Notes: generated by a model from the letters alone, not told the origin. 64,000 nucleotides of DNA from Lachnospiraceae bacterium (GCA_029067085.1 JAIEFE010000014.1:1-64000), one strand, 5' to 3'. Shown: positions 16,891 to 28,617, counted from the first letter of the stretch. Numbers and translations: made by a program.

Positions 16891-16919
16891 ATTATAGTAA
16901 ATAAGTGATTTTTTTTCAA
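16891..16919 (-). promoter_or_regulatory. promoter of tex
   Basis: Minus strand -35 TTGAAA (16914-16919), 17-base spacer, perfect -10 TATAAT (16891-16896). The plus strand also has TATAAT at 16887-16892, a possible -10 for the divergent gene at 16938, so the two promoters would overlap. Confidence 0.7.
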
Positions 16920-16937
16920 GAAAAAGAGGCGCTATCC

Positions 16938-17399
16938 ATGGACTATCAACCACAAAATCCCCCGGGAGGCCCAAACGGCGGCTACAATCCCTCCCCCTAC
17001 GGCGTACCGGTACAGCCGATCCCCCAAAAACCAAAAGGACAGAGTATGGCTACCGCTTCCATGGTGCTTGGCATTATTGCTCTGGCAAGCCTTCTGCTCT
17101 TGCGCGTAACCGTTCCTTTTCTGATTGGCGGCATCGGCATCATTCTAGCGATCCTCTCAAGAGGCGGCGCAAAAAAGATGGCCGGCAGGGCAAAAGCGGG
17201 AATAGTCTGCTGTATCGTGAGCCTGTGTGTGGACGTTGCATTCTGTTCGTTTGCGGTCTGGCTGGCATTTGCGCTTCCCAGAATCTCGCCGGAATTAACT
17301 AAGGAAGTCAACAAAATCTGTGAAGAACAATACGGCATCTCCTACGATGAGATGATGAAAGAAATCTACGAAATGTGGGATATGAACGACTTTAGATAA
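16938..17399 (+). CDS. DUF4190-like small membrane protein
   Basis: About 153 residues: a proline/glycine/asparagine-rich cytoplasmic N-terminus (to residue 35), then a double-helix membrane region (MATASMVLGIIALASLLLL, FLIGGIGIILAILSRGG), a basic loop and a third helix around 90-115, ending in an acidic amphipathic tail. This is the layout of DUF4190-type proteins of unknown function. The start at 16938 has AAGAGG upstream; the frame remains open to 16905 without an RBS. First of the only three plus-strand genes, divergent from tex. Confidence 0.7.
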   Translation: MDYQPQNPPGGPNGGYNPSPYGVPVQPIPQKPKGQSMATASMVLGIIALASLLLLRVTVPFLIGGIGIILAILSRGGAKKMAGRAKAGIVCCIVSLCVDVAFCSFAVWLAFALPRISPELTKEVNKICEEQYGISYDEMMKEIYEMWDMNDFR

Positions 17400-17423
17400 C
17401 GGTAAGAAAGGCAGGGTAACGTT

Positions 17424-17903
17424 ATGACAATCTCTCCGATCATGGGTATGTCAGGCTCCCCGGCGGCATCTGCGGATGCCCCCGCCGTGATTCGCAATCC
17501 CGGCGAATCCACCACAAAGCAGGCGGGCAAAAAATCTTCTCCCGCCGAATGCGAGACCTGCAAAAACCGCAAGTATCAGGACGGCTCCGAAGAGGGAAAT
17601 GTCTCCTTCAAGGCGGCTGCCCACATAGACCCGAAGGCTTCGGCAGCACGCGTGATGGGCCACGAGCGGGAGCACGTGAGCAATGCATACAAAAAGGCCG
17701 CACAGGGCAACGGCAAGGTCATGTCCTGCAATGTCTCCCTGAAGACAGCTGTCTGCCCGGAATGCGGGCGCACCTATGTGGCAGGAGGCACCACCGCCAC
17801 CCAGATCAAATATTTTAATGAGGAAAATCCTTACCAGAAGGAAATGAAATCATCGGATGCGGCGAATAAATATCGCGGCATGAACTTTGACGAGGCAGTC
17901 TGA
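17424..17903 (+). CDS. SprA-related putative metalloprotease
   Basis: A 159-residue protein with CETCKNRKYQDGSEE (residue 38 onward), the HEREH motif in MGHEREHVSNAY (near residue 79) and a second cysteine pair in AVCPECGRTYVAGG. The HExxH-like HEREH plus paired cysteines match the SprA-related family of small putative metalloproteases common in Clostridia. The N-terminal 30 residues are low complexity (Ala/Pro/Ser). Substrate unknown. Between two membrane-protein genes, with RBS AGGCAGGGTAACG. Confidence 0.7.
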   Translation: MTISPIMGMSGSPAASADAPAVIRNPGESTTKQAGKKSSPAECETCKNRKYQDGSEEGNVSFKAAAHIDPKASAARVMGHEREHVSNAYKKAAQGNGKVMSCNVSLKTAVCPECGRTYVAGGTTATQIKYFNEENPYQKEMKSSDAANKYRGMNFDEAV

Positions 17904-17954
17904 TGGCCCGGATAGCAAGTGCCGTATTTTTCAGAAAGGTTGAGATATTATATC

Positions 17955-18698
17955 ATGAATCAATTTAAATCTTCTGCGGAATTGAAGGCATCAGCCAGAG
18001 AACATCTGCTCGGCCACTACGGCACGGTGATCGGCGCCGAAATGCTCCTGCTCGGCCTCTCTGGTTCAGTCTCCTTAGCCGTCAGTCTCCTTGTGGATAT
18101 TACAACCGTGATCGGCTCAGTCATTTACTATGCGATCCTGTTTTTTATCTCTGTCCTGATGGGGCTGTTCACTTCAGGCACCTGTTACCTTTATCTAAAG
18201 CTGATCTGCGGCCGTCCTGTCAACGTGGGTGATCTGTTCTACGGTTTTCAGCTTGCACCCGACAAAGCGATCACCATGCAGGCCTGGATCACGTTCCTCA
18301 CCTACGCTGCCAGCCTGCCGCAGTTCATCCTGACCTACAAAATTTCCGCAGTCGGCACTCACGTAGATAAAATGATTCCCTTCCTTTTACCCTACTCCCT
18401 CTCACTGATTTTTTCAGGCGCAGTATCTGTAGTATTGGGGCTTCTCTACGCACAGGCTTTTTATTTGCTGCACGATTTTCCGCAATACACGGCAAAGGAA
18501 TTATTAAAAAAAAGCCGACGCCTTATGGTACACCATAAGGGCAGACTCTTTTATCTCTACGTGAGCTTTCTTCCGCTCATGCTGCTGGGGCTTTTCTCTT
18601 TCGGCCTCGCGCTTTTGTGGGTGGTCCCTTACATGAACGCCACACAGGCGGAATTCTTTCTGAATCTGATCCGAAATAATACAGAGGCCGCAGATTAG
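17955..18698 (+). CDS. DUF975 integral membrane protein
   Basis: About 247 residues with roughly six membrane helices. The N-terminus MNQFKSSAELKASAREHLLG followed by GTVIGAEMLLLG is typical of DUF975. The start at 17955 follows that alignment; AGAAAGG is a rather distant 15 bases upstream, so the start is not fully certain (GTG at 17919 is in frame). The stop codon lies inside the loop of a terminator hairpin. Confidence 0.75.
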   Translation: MNQFKSSAELKASAREHLLGHYGTVIGAEMLLLGLSGSVSLAVSLLVDITTVIGSVIYYAILFFISVLMGLFTSGTCYLYLKLICGRPVNVGDLFYGFQLAPDKAITMQAWITFLTYAASLPQFILTYKISAVGTHVDKMIPFLLPYSLSLIFSGAVSVVLGLLYAQAFYLLHDFPQYTAKELLKKSRRLMVHHKGRLFYLYVSFLPLMLLGLFSFGLALLWVVPYMNATQAEFFLNLIRNNTEAAD

Positions 18699-18713
18699 CG
18701 GCCTCTTCTTTCT
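18683..18713 (+). terminator. terminator overlapping the DUF975 stop codon
   Basis: Stem AGAGGCCGC (18683-18691) with GCGGCCTCT (18698-18706), a six-base loop containing the TAG stop, followed by TCTTTCT. It closes the plus-strand operon and faces prfB. Confidence 0.75.
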
Positions 18714-18720
18714 ATATTTA

Positions 18721-19825
18721 TTACGCGTTTATCCACTTCAGGTATGCATTGATAAAGGGATCGATCGCCCCGTCCATCACCGCATCTACATTGCCGGACT
18801 CCTCATTGGTCCGATGGTCCTTCACCATGGTGTAGGGCTGCATCACATAGGAACGGATCTGGTTTCCCCAGCCGATTTCCTTCACGTCACCGCGGATATC
18901 GGAAAGTTTCTCCGCATTCTCTTCCTGCTTTAGCATGTAGAGCTTCGCCTTCAGCATCTGCATCGCCTTATCCTTATTCTGAAACTGGCTGCGCTCGTTC
19001 TGACACGTTACCACGATTCCCGTGGGAAAGTGGGTGATACGGATGGCTGAGGAAGTCTTATTGATGTGCTGACCGCCCGCGCCGCTGCTTCGGTAGGTGT
19101 CGATGCGGATATCCTCGTCCTTCACCTCCACATCCACGTCCTCCTCAATATCCGGCATCACATCCAGAGACACAAAGGAGGTCTGGCGTTTCCCCTGCGC
19201 GTTAAAGGGCGAAATCCTCACCAGCCGGTGTACTCCTTTCTCCGACTTTAAATAGCCATACGCATTTTCTCCGTTGATCTGAAACGTCACGGATTTGATA
19301 CCCGCCTCGTCACCATCCAGATAATCGATCACTTCCAGCGAAAAACCCTTGCGCTCCGCCCAGCGGGTATACATACGATAGAGCATACTGCACCAGTCGC
19401 AGCTCTCCGTGCCGCCTGCACCTGCATTCAGTTTCAGAATGGCATTGTTTCTGTCATACTCCCCCGAAAGCAGAGTATTGATCCTGATATTCTCAAAAGT
19501 CTCCTTGAAGGAAGTCAGTTCCTCCTCGATATCAGGTATGATGGCGGGATCATTGTCCTCATAGCCCAGCTCGATCAAAGTCAGGATATCCTCGTATTGA
19601 CCGGAAAGACCGTCCATCGTTTCTACGATATCCTTCAACCCTTTCGATTCCCGCATTTTCTGGTTGGATTTTTCCGGGTCATCCCAAAAATTCGGAGCCT
19701 GCATCTCCATGTCAAGCTCCTCGATCCGCTTTACCTTATCTGCTAAGTTAAAGTGAATCCCTCACTTCCGCTAAGGGGCTCTCGTATGCTAAAAGCTCCG
19801 ATTTCATATTATCCAGTTCGACCAC
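18721..19825 (-). CDS. prfB: peptide chain release factor 2 (programmed +1 frameshift)
   Basis: Terminates translation at UAA and UGA. The main frame (from 19749) contains the RF2 SPF anticodon-like motif (VRISPFNAQGKRQTSF) and the GGQ motif (SSGAGGQHINKTSSAIR). Its first methionine (19710) is too far in. The missing N-terminus is encoded in another frame from GTG 19825 (VVELDNMKSELLAYESPL, ending VRDSL), with AGAAGGTGA upstream. The frames join at CTT-TAA-C (19753-19747), preceded by AGGGA, if base 19750 is skipped, giving 367 residues, normal for RF2. The in-frame stop is TAA; UGA is usual. It lies 23 bases after secA. Confidence 0.92.
19747..19765 (-). promoter_or_regulatory. prfB programmed frameshift site
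   Basis: Minus strand GAGGGATTCACTTTAAC: an internal Shine-Dalgarno-like AGGGA, the slippery CTT and stop TAA followed by C. The organisation matches the RF2 autoregulatory site except that TAA replaces TGA. Confidence 0.85.
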
Positions 19826-19848
19826 CTAACGTCACCTTCTTTCTAAAT

Positions 19849-22413
19849 TTATTTTCTGCCGCAGCATTGCTTATATTTCTTCCCGCTCCCGCACGGACAG
19901 GGATCGTTGGGGTATACCTTATCCTCCGAGCGCTTCACGGGCCCTTTCTGCAGTGTATCGTCCTTGTTGGTTCCCGTGACCTTCGCCACCTGTTCTCTCT
20001 CCACCTTCTGCTCGATGCGCACACGGAAAAGGAGACGCACGGTCTCTTCTTTGATATTCTGCGTCATCTCGTCAAACATCTCGTAACCGTTCATCTTGTA
20101 TTCCACGAGCGGATCTTTCTGTCCGTAAGCCTGCAGACCTGCGCCCTGACGAAGCTGATCCATGTCGTCGATGTGGTCCATCCACTTTCTGTCGATCACC
20201 TTAAGGAGGATCACGCGCTCAATCTCACGGATTGCTTCAGGCTCGGGGAATTCCGCTTCCTTGCTCTCATAGAGCTTCACAGCTTCTTCCTTCAGCTGCT
20301 GCTTCAGACTGTTCTTCTTAGGCTTCAACACCCGCTGTGCATCTATAGGTTTTAACGGCACTGTAGGTAACAAAAGTGTGTTTAACTCATTGTAATCCCA
20401 CTCTTCGAAATCCGAGTCGTCGCCGATGCAGATATCCACGCAGTTTTCTGTGATATCCGTGATCATCTTGTAGATCGCGTCTCTCATGCTCTCGCCGTCC
20501 AAGACGCGGCGTCTCTCTTCGTATATGATCTCTCTCTGCTCATTCATCACCTGATCGTACTCGAGTAGACTCTTTCTGATGCCGAAGTTATTATTCTCAA
20601 TCTTCTTCTGAGCTGTCTCAATGGCCTTGGTTAGGGCGCTGTGCTGAATCTCCTGTCCCTCCGGGATGCCCAGTGCATTAAACATAGTGATCATGCGGTC
20701 GGAACCGAACAATCTCATCAGATCGTCCTCCAGAGAGATGAAAAACCGGGATTCTCCGGGATCACCCTGACGGCCGCTTCGACCACGCAGCTGGTTGTCG
20801 ATACGTCTGGATTCATGGCGCTCGGTGCCGATGATCATAAGCCCGCCCGCTGCTCTCGCTTCCTCATCCAGTTTGATATCCGTACCACGACCCGCCATGT
20901 TGGTAGCGATGGTGACCGCACCATGGATGCCGGCGTCCGCCACGATCTCAGCCTCCAGCTCATGGAACTTCGCATTCAGCACCTTATGCTCCAAGCCGTT
21001 TTTCCGAAAGAGAGCGGAAAGCTCCTCCGATGCGTCAATGTTGATCGTACCCACCAACACCGGCTGTCCCTTGGCGTGCGCCTCCTGCACCGCCTGCAGG
21101 ATCGCCATGAGTTTTTCCTTCTTCGTCTTATAGACCGCATCCTGATGGTCGATACGGGCCACCGGCTTATTCGTGGGAATCGACACAACATCCATTCCGT
21201 AAATTTCACGGAACTCCTTCTCCTCAGTGAGAGCCGTACCCGTCATGCCCGCCTTCTTTTCAAATTTATTGAAGAAATTCTGGAACGTGATGGTAGCAAG
21301 GGTCTTGCTCTCCCGCTTCACTTTCACGTGCTCCTTCGCCTCGATCGCCTGATGCAGGCCGTCTGAATAGCGGCGTCCCGGCATGATTCGTCCGGTGAAC
21401 TCGTCCACGATCAGGACCTGATCGTCACTCACCACATAATCCTGATCGCGGAACATCAGATTGTGCGCCCGCAGGGCCAGAATAATGTTGTGCTGAATCT
21501 CAAGATTCTCCGGATCCGCCAGATTCTCAATCTGGAAGAAGCGTTCCACCTTGGAGACGCCCTGTGCAGTCAGATTCACCACCTTATCCTTCTCGTTCAC
21601 GATGAAGTCTCCAGTCTCCTCCTGCTCAATGCCCATGATGGCATCCATCTTGGACAATTCCTCCATATCCTCGCCTCTGGTGAGCTGTTTCGCCAGAATA
21701 TCGCAGGCCTCGTAAAGCTTCGTGGACTTGCCGCTCTGCCCCGAAATGATCAGGGGCGTTCTCGCCTCGTCGATCAGGACCGAATCCACCTCATCAATGA
21801 TCGCATAGTGAAGGCTTCTCAGAACAAGCTGCTCTTTGTAGATAACCATGTTATCGCGCAGATAATCAAAACCAAGCTCGTTGTTGGTCACATAAGTGAT
21901 ATCGCAATTGTAGGCCTCCCGGCGCTCCTCCGGCTTCATATCATTCAGAACACAGCCGACCTTGAGGCCCAGAAACTCGTGCACCTGTCCCATCCACTCC
22001 GCGTCACGCTTCGCAAGATAGTCGTTGACCGTGACCACGTTCACACCCTTGCCCTCCAGAGCATTCAGGTAGGCGGGCAAAAGACAGGTCTGGGTCTTAC
22101 CCTCACCGGTACGCATCTCCGCAATGCGTCCCTGATGCAGGATAATGCCGCCGATCAGCTGCACTCTGTAATGTTCCGTGTGCAGAACTCTTCTCGCCGC
22201 CTCCCTGACAAGGGCATAAGCCTCCGGAAGAATGTCATCTAAAGTCTCCCCCTCGGAGAGTCTTTTTTTGAATTCCTTTGTCTTGTCGCGCATCTGCTCG
22301 TCTGAGAGTTCCATCATCTCAGGGCGCATCCCCTCGATCTTATCAACCAGCCCGTTTATGCGCTTGATTTCCCGCTCACTGTGGGTTCCGAATATTTTTT
22401 GCACTACACTCAT
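19849..22413 (-). CDS. secA: protein translocase subunit SecA
   Basis: The motor ATPase of the Sec pathway, 854 residues. Walker A is in [17 protein letters not shown], the DEAD-like [20 protein letters not shown] follows, then the DNA-helicase-like motif [11 protein letters not shown] and [13 protein letters not shown]. The C-terminus carries the zinc-binding tail [16 protein letters not shown]. It is followed by prfB, a secA-prfB arrangement common in Firmicutes. Confidence 0.97.
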   Translation of the reverse strand: MSVVQKIFGTHSEREIKRINGLVDKIEGMRPEMMELSDEQMRDKTKEFKKRLSEGETLDDILPEAYALVREAARRVLHTEHYRVQLIGGIILHQGRIAEMRTGEGKTQTCLLPAYLNALEGKGVNVVTVNDYLAKRDAEWMGQVHEFLGLKVGCVLNDMKPEERREAYNCDITYVTNNELGFDYLRDNMVIYKEQLVLRSLHYAIIDEVDSVLIDEARTPLIISGQSGKSTKLYEACDILAKQLTRGEDMEELSKMDAIMGIEQEETGDFIVNEKDKVVNLTAQGVSKVERFFQIENLADPENLEIQHNIILALRAHNLMFRDQDYVVSDDQVLIVDEFTGRIMPGRRYSDGLHQAIEAKEHVKVKRESKTLATITFQNFFNKFEKKAGMTGTALTEEKEFREIYGMDVVSIPTNKPVARIDHQDAVYKTKKEKLMAILQAVQEAHAKGQPVLVGTINIDASEELSALFRKNGLEHKVLNAKFHELEAEIVADAGIHGAVTIATNMAGRGTDIKLDEEARAAGGLMIIGTERHESRRIDNQLRGRSGRQGDPGESRFFISLEDDLMRLFGSDRMITMFNALGIPEGQEIQHSALTKAIETAQKKIENNNFGIRKSLLEYDQVMNEQREIIYEERRRVLDGESMRDAIYKMITDITENCVDICIGDDSDFEEWDYNELNTLLLPTVPLKPIDAQRVLKPKKNSLKQQLKEEAVKLYESKEAEFPEPEAIREIERVILLKVIDRKWMDHIDDMDQLRQGAGLQAYGQKDPLVEYKMNGYEMFDEMTQNIKEETVRLLFRVRIEQKVEREQVAKVTGTNKDDTLQKGPVKRSEDKVYPNDPCPCGSGKKYKQCCGRK

Positions 22414-22490
22414 AATTTATCCAATCTCCATACGCTCTCTTACGATCAGCATACAGTTTTCCTTATAAGTCTCTACCTATGGCACAGTTT

Positions 22491-23558
22491 TTAGTACACC
22501 ATCGCCTTTTCTTCCCCATTTAAGACGCGCAGACCGCCCTTTACAAGCGCCATCAGCTCATCCTCACCGGGATAGATCGTCATGGGAGCGATCCACTCCG
22601 CTCTCTCCTTTAACCCTGCAACAACCACCTTGTCGTAGGCGATGCCGCCGGTAACAAGAATCTGATCCACCTTACCCTGCAGAACACAGGCCATGGAACC
22701 GATATCCTTTGCCACCTGTGTGATGAAGGCCTCTCTGACCTCCTCAGCTTTTTTGTCGCCGCCCTGTACCATCTTTTCCACATCGCGCATATCGTTCGTA
22801 CCGCAGTAAGCGTTAAAGCCGCCCTTTCCAATGAGTTTCGCGTAAATCTCCTTTTCCGTGTATTTTCCGGAGAAGCAAAGTTTCACGAGTGCACCGCAGG
22901 GAACACCGCCCGCCCGCTCTGGCGAGAAAGCACCATCACCGTCAAACGCACTGAAAACATCGACAACTTTGCCGTCCTCATGCGCTCCCACGGATACGCC
23001 GCCTCCCATATGAACGACGATCAGACGGAGCGACTCATAAGGTTTCCCGATCTCAGCCGCATATCTTTTCGCCACCGCTTTCTGGTTTAACGCATGAAAG
23101 ATACTGCCACGGGGAATCTCTGCCATACCGGAATATCTTGCGGCAGGAGAAAGCTCGTCCACCACCACAGGGTCAACGATATAGGAAGGAACACCAATAG
23201 AATCGCCGATCTCTCTGGCGAGGATACCGCCGAGATTTGAGGCATGCTGCCCCTGTACACCAACCTTCAGATCCTCCAACAGATCGTCTGTCACTGCGTA
23301 GGTGCCTCCCGGAATCGGTTTTAACATACCGCCCCTGCCCACGACCATATTCAAACTGTTTATATCGAAATTCTTCTCCTTCAATAGATCCGTAATAATT
23401 TTTTTGCGGAAATCTTTCTGGTCAAAGATCGTCGCATACTGCGATATCTCCTCCGTAGAGTGTCTCAAAGTCTCCTCGAACAGGAGAGTTTCATCCTCAA
23501 ACACACCAATCTTTGTCGATGTGGAACCTGGGTTGATGATCAAACTTTTTACTGCCAT
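22491..23558 (-). CDS. buk: butyrate kinase
   Basis: Converts butyryl phosphate and ADP to butyrate and ATP, the last step of the Ptb-Buk route. The 355 residues show the acetokinase-family phosphate loop [39 protein letters not shown] and the late VTGGIAYDK. It starts 18 bases after ptb with a GGGGGTAATAC ribosome binding site, so both are one operon. Cytoplasmic. Confidence 0.95.
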   Translation of the reverse strand: MAVKSLIINPGSTSTKIGVFEDETLLFEETLRHSTEEISQYATIFDQKDFRKKIITDLLKEKNFDINSLNMVVGRGGMLKPIPGGTYAVTDDLLEDLKVGVQGQHASNLGGILAREIGDSIGVPSYIVDPVVVDELSPAARYSGMAEIPRGSIFHALNQKAVAKRYAAEIGKPYESLRLIVVHMGGGVSVGAHEDGKVVDVFSAFDGDGAFSPERAGGVPCGALVKLCFSGKYTEKEIYAKLIGKGGFNAYCGTNDMRDVEKMVQGGDKKAEEVREAFITQVAKDIGSMACVLQGKVDQILVTGGIAYDKVVVAGLKERAEWIAPMTIYPGEDELMALVKGGLRVLNGEEKAMVY

Positions 23559-23576
23559 AATTGTATTACCCCCTAT

Positions 23577-24497
23577 CTAAATCATTTCTGCCATCGCACC
23601 TGCCATAACTGCACCAAGTGCAAGGGAATTTACCTTGGTTTCAAAATCGTCGGAACGTGACGTCAGGATCACCGGCGCCTTGGTTCCCGTCAGAATGTTG
23701 CCATTCTTCACCTTAGCCGTGTGTACCAGACATTTGTAAACCAGATTGCCCGCATGAATGTCGGGGAAGAGGAGCACATCCGCATCACCGACGATCTTTC
23801 TGCCCTCCGCACCCTTGTGCTTCGCTGCCTCAGGGTCGATCGCCAGATCCAGGGAGAGAGGTCCGTCCACGGTACAACCGGAAATCTGTCCTTCCTCGCA
23901 CATCTTTGTCAGCTCTGCTGCCTCCACCGTAGCAGGCATCTTGGGATTCACTACCTCAACTGCCGCAAGAGGGGCTACCTTCGGGTTCGGAATACCGCAT
24001 GCATGGCAGACATCCACCGTATTTTCGATGATATGTACTTTGTCCTCCAGCGTAGGATAGGTCATGAAAGCCACGTCTGTCAGGAACAAGAGATGATCGA
24101 TCCCTTCCACCTCAAACACACATACATGTGACAACGCCTTTCCTGTCCTTAAGCCAACCTCCTTGTCCAGTACGCTCTTTAAGAAGGATTTCGTGTCGAT
24201 CAGACCCTTCATGTACATATCGGCTTTGCCATCATGCACCAGACTGACTGCCTTTAAGGCCGCCTCGTAATCGTCCTTCTCATCAATGATCTCAAAGCCG
24301 CTGATATCCACTTTGTCAGCTTCCGCAACCGCTTTGATCTTGTCCTCGTCGCCCACAAGGATCGCCTCTGCGATGCCCCGCTCCTTTGCAGCCGCCACAG
24401 CCTCTAAAACCGCGCTGTCCTGCGCCACTGCCACCGCAACCTTTTTCACCTCACACTCGGATACCTTTGATATCAGATCCCCAAAACTCTTACTCAT
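23577..24497 (-). CDS. ptb: phosphate butyryltransferase
   Basis: Exchanges CoA for phosphate on butyryl-CoA to give butyryl phosphate. The 306-residue protein has the phosphotransacetylase-family pattern (VAVAQDSAVLEAVAAAKERG near the start, GLIDTKSFLKSVLDKEVGLR, and the C-terminal NILTGTKAPVILTSRSD). It directly precedes buk, which fixes the pathway. AAGGAG-type RBS upstream, and a promoter with a 5' hairpin is visible at 24577-24605. Confidence 0.93.
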   Translation of the reverse strand: MSKSFGDLISKVSECEVKKVAVAVAQDSAVLEAVAAAKERGIAEAILVGDEDKIKAVAEADKVDISGFEIIDEKDDYEAALKAVSLVHDGKADMYMKGLIDTKSFLKSVLDKEVGLRTGKALSHVCVFEVEGIDHLLFLTDVAFMTYPTLEDKVHIIENTVDVCHACGIPNPKVAPLAAVEVVNPKMPATVEAAELTKMCEEGQISGCTVDGPLSLDLAIDPEAAKHKGAEGRKIVGDADVLLFPDIHAGNLVYKCLVHTAKVKNGNILTGTKAPVILTSRSDDFETKVNSLALGAVMAGAMAEMI

Positions 24498-24576
24498 TGT
24501 TCCTTTTCACTCCTTTATCTTTTATTCCTTTTTCATTTCTATAAGTAGTCGCTTGCTTTTCTTTTGCGACTTTTAA

Positions 24577-24605
24577 ATAATACCACTAATAGGCAAAAAA
24601 AGCAA
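24577..24605 (-). promoter_or_regulatory. predicted promoter of ptb-buk
   Basis: Minus strand -35 TTGCTT (24600-24605), 17-base spacer and -10 TATTAT (24577-24582). Its leader contains a hairpin with AGTCGC/GCGACT arms (24547-24571). Confidence 0.5.
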
Positions 24606-24641
24606 TTTTATCCTGCCTTATATAACATCCACGCCCTCATT

Positions 24642-25820
24642 TTAGTGATGAAACAGCCGAATCCCCGTAAAGCACATCGTCATTCCATACTTATCGCAGA
24701 CCTCGATCACATTATCGTCCCGCACAGAACCGCCCGGCTGCGCCACATACTGCACGCCGCTTCTGTGCGCCCGCTCAATATTATCTCCAAAAGGGAAAAA
24801 TGCATCCGAGCCAAGCGACACACCGCTCATCTGATCCAGCCACGCGCGTTTCGCTTCCGCCGTAAACACCTCCGGCTTCACCTTGAATATCTTCTGCCAC
24901 GCGCCGTCAGCAAGCACATCCATATAGTCCTCACCGATATAGAGATCGATGGAATTGTCCCGATCCGCCCTGCCGATCCCGTCTATGAACTGTAAGCCGA
25001 GCACTTGTGGAGACTGTCGCAGAAACCAGTTGTCCGCCTTCGTACCAGCCAGTCTGGTGCAGTGTATCCTGGACTGCTGCCCTGCGCCGATGCCGATGGC
25101 CTGCCCGTCTTTCACATAGCAGACGGAATTCGACTGCGTGTACTTCAAAGTGATCATAGCGATCGCCAGATCGATCTTTGCCTGCTTCGGCATGTCTTTT
25201 GCCTTCGTTACAATATTGTCAAAGAAAGCGTCGTCGATCTTCAGCTCGTTTCTGCCCTGCTCAAAGCTGATGCCGTAGACCTGCTTCACCTCGATCGGCG
25301 CAGGCACATAACTCTCGTCGATCTGAATCACATTGTATGCGCCTTTCTTCTTTGCCTTCAGGATCTCCAGCGCCTCCGGTTCATAGCCCGGCGCGATCAC
25401 GCCGTCCGAGACCTCTCTCTTGATCAACCGCGCCGTATCCACATCGCACACGTCAGAGAGCGCAATAAAGTCACCGAAAGAGCTCATCCTGTCCGCGCCC
25501 CTCGCTCTGGCATACGCGCAGGCCAGCGGCGAAAGTTCCCCCAGATCATCCACCCAGTAAATCTTCGCTAAAGTCTCCTCTAAGGGTAGACCTACCGCCG
25601 CTCCTGCAGGGGACACATGCTTAAAAGAAGTGGCTGCCGGGAGTCCTGTAGCTTTCTTTAGCTCACTGACTAACTGCCAGCCGTTAAAAGCATCCAAAAA
25701 GTTGATATAGCCCGGTCTGCCGTTTAAGACCTGAATCGGCAGTTCTCCTCCGTCCGCCATATAGATGCGGGAAGGCTTCTGATTCGGATTACAGCCGTAT
25801 TTCAATTCCAGTTCGTTCAT
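24642..25820 (-). CDS. monofunctional AICAR formyltransferase
   Basis: Formylates AICAR to FAICAR, the penultimate step of IMP synthesis. The 392 residues correspond to the C-terminal AICAR transformylase domain of PurH (ELKYGCNPNQKPSRIY, TSFKHVSPAGAAVGLPL, the DVDTARLIKREVSDGVIAPG stretch, and QPGGSVRDDNVIEVCDKYGM). The N-terminal IMP cyclohydrolase (MGS-like) domain of ordinary bifunctional PurH is absent. The missing activity is supplied by the gene directly upstream (25836-26549). Clear AGGAG ribosome binding site. Confidence 0.92.
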   Translation of the reverse strand: MNELELKYGCNPNQKPSRIYMADGGELPIQVLNGRPGYINFLDAFNGWQLVSELKKATGLPAATSFKHVSPAGAAVGLPLEETLAKIYWVDDLGELSPLACAYARARGADRMSSFGDFIALSDVCDVDTARLIKREVSDGVIAPGYEPEALEILKAKKKGAYNVIQIDESYVPAPIEVKQVYGISFEQGRNELKIDDAFFDNIVTKAKDMPKQAKIDLAIAMITLKYTQSNSVCYVKDGQAIGIGAGQQSRIHCTRLAGTKADNWFLRQSPQVLGLQFIDGIGRADRDNSIDLYIGEDYMDVLADGAWQKIFKVKPEVFTAEAKRAWLDQMSGVSLGSDAFFPFGDNIERAHRSGVQYVAQPGGSVRDDNVIEVCDKYGMTMCFTGIRLFHH

Positions 25821-25835
25821 CGTCTCTTTTTTCTC

Positions 25836-26549
25836 CTATTGGTTTTTATTTATGATTCTTGTCTCATATTTCCCGGTGGCAATCTCAATATATCTCACAA
25901 ACAGCGATACCTTATTCTCCTCATTCAGATTATTCCAGATCATCTCTGTAAAATCGTCTATGCCGCCCTCGATTTCCACTATTGTCGGTTCTCCCTCAAA
26001 ACTGGGCAGCGGACTGCCGTCCCCCATATAGGTATGGATAAATCTGCCTTCCCCTGCTTTGGGATTCTCATATGCGAAGGTATATCGGTTACAGGAGGAA
26101 GGATCACCGTTATTGCTCTTTAAAATGGACATGGCATAATTGTAGCTGCCGTTCTCCAGATGCATGATTCCCGAAATACGAGGCGTGTAATTGGGGGCAT
26201 CCGGCTCAAATTCTCTGGTGCGCAGCGCCTGCTCAAAAGTCTGCTGCTTATCCATCAGTTCGTAGATCGTGTCCGTCTGGTCGCCGTTTGTGACGATGGT
26301 CTTATTGCCGAGTACTCTGACCGGCGCATAGATGATCAGACTGGGATCTTCCAACTTGGAAGGATCGAATGCCTGCGTGCGGATGCCCGCTCCATCTTCT
26401 ACAAACACTCTGTTTCTGCTGTTTGTGCTGCGTCCCATGATAAAATATGCCGTCACCGCATATTTCCCGTCCGCTGATTTTCCGATCACGATACCCCTGC
26501 CGGGATAGCTATTACCCGCAAGTTCCTGCGCTAAATTCTTTTTCGTCAT
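25836..26549 (-). CDS. IMP cyclohydrolase, PurO type
   Basis: Closes the ring of FAICAR to IMP. The 237-residue sequence (SYPGRGIVIGKSADGKYAVT, YFIMGRSTNSRNRVF, IYELMDKQQTFEQALRTREF) matches the stand-alone IMP cyclohydrolase family first known from archaea, unrelated to the PurH cyclohydrolase domain. Its position between guaB and the monofunctional AICAR transformylase, with gaps of 24 and 15 bases, supports the assignment. AGAGGAGA RBS. Confidence 0.88.
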   Translation of the reverse strand: MTKKNLAQELAGNSYPGRGIVIGKSADGKYAVTAYFIMGRSTNSRNRVFVEDGAGIRTQAFDPSKLEDPSLIIYAPVRVLGNKTIVTNGDQTDTIYELMDKQQTFEQALRTREFEPDAPNYTPRISGIMHLENGSYNYAMSILKSNNGDPSSCNRYTFAYENPKAGEGRFIHTYMGDGSPLPSFEGEPTIVEIEGGIDDFTEMIWNNLNEENKVSLFVRYIEIATGKYETRIINKNQ

Positions 26550-26573
26550 GTATATTCTCCTCTTTCTTTTGCA

Positions 26574-28100
<1,527 letters not shown>

Positions 28101-28122
28101 ATCTCTCGATAAAATAAATATG

Positions 28123-28617
28123 TTAATCCGTAAATACCTTGCGCGGCGCAATGGCCTGAATTGCCTTAACCATCTCCGCGTTCGGCTCCAGAATGATCTT
28201 CGTGTCCCCGTTCCAGATCATCATGTAGCGTTTCTCCGGCTGCGCAGCAATACCGGAGCTGTAATCAAGCGTCTTTAACTGGCGGTTTCTGTAGGAATCC
28301 AGTCTGTGAGAGTTCAGTGGCGCAAAAATCTCCATCTTCTCAAGGCTGTAGCTGCCGGTTTTCTTTCTGCGGCTCTTCGCCATCACCTTATCCACGCTGA
28401 GCTCACGATCCAGATACAGATATTCGTATTCAATATCCGCGTTCATATAGGAAAAGTAAGCCGCCACACCCGTCGCGATCGCCACCAGAAGTCCCGGTAT
28501 AAAAACCATACCGATCACCACAAAAACTACAGTCAACATGATAAAGAGCATTTTTAAAAACCGAAGCAAAGGAGAACCGTTCCTCGCCACCAGACATTCC
28601 ACATACGTTTCACTCAT
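28123..28617 (-). CDS. small membrane protein (DUF6106-like)
   Basis: About 164 residues. A short N-terminal part (SETYVECLVARNGSPLLRFL), a double membrane helix at about 20-55, then a soluble strand-rich region (YEYLYLDRELSVDKVMAKSR, EKRYMMIWNGDTKIILEPN). Resembles an uncharacterised Lachnospiraceae family (DUF6106, from memory). The ATG at 28617 is chosen because GGAGG lies 8 bases upstream; an earlier in-frame start at 28632 has no RBS. Confidence 0.7.
   Translation of the reverse strand: MSETYVECLVARNGSPLLRFLKMLFIMLTVVFVVIGMVFIPGLLVAIATGVAAYFSYMNADIEYEYLYLDRELSVDKVMAKSRRKKTGSYSLEKMEIFAPLNSHRLDSYRNRQLKTLDYSSGIAAQPEKRYMMIWNGDTKIILEPNAEMVKAIQAIAPRKVFTD

Noticed and set aside
18721..19710. 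prfB as a truncated or broken gene
   Set aside because: The missing N-terminus is present upstream in the other frame with a proper RBS and a canonical frameshift context.
20641..22242. Plus-strand reading frames of 240-260 codons opposite secA
   Set aside because: Antisense shadows of a highly conserved gene in GC-rich sequence; no start signals and no recognisable protein.
24547..24571. Hairpin upstream of ptb as a terminator or riboswitch
   Set aside because: Stem of only six pairs with a 13-base loop and no T-tract or conserved aptamer sequence; kept only as a leader hairpin.
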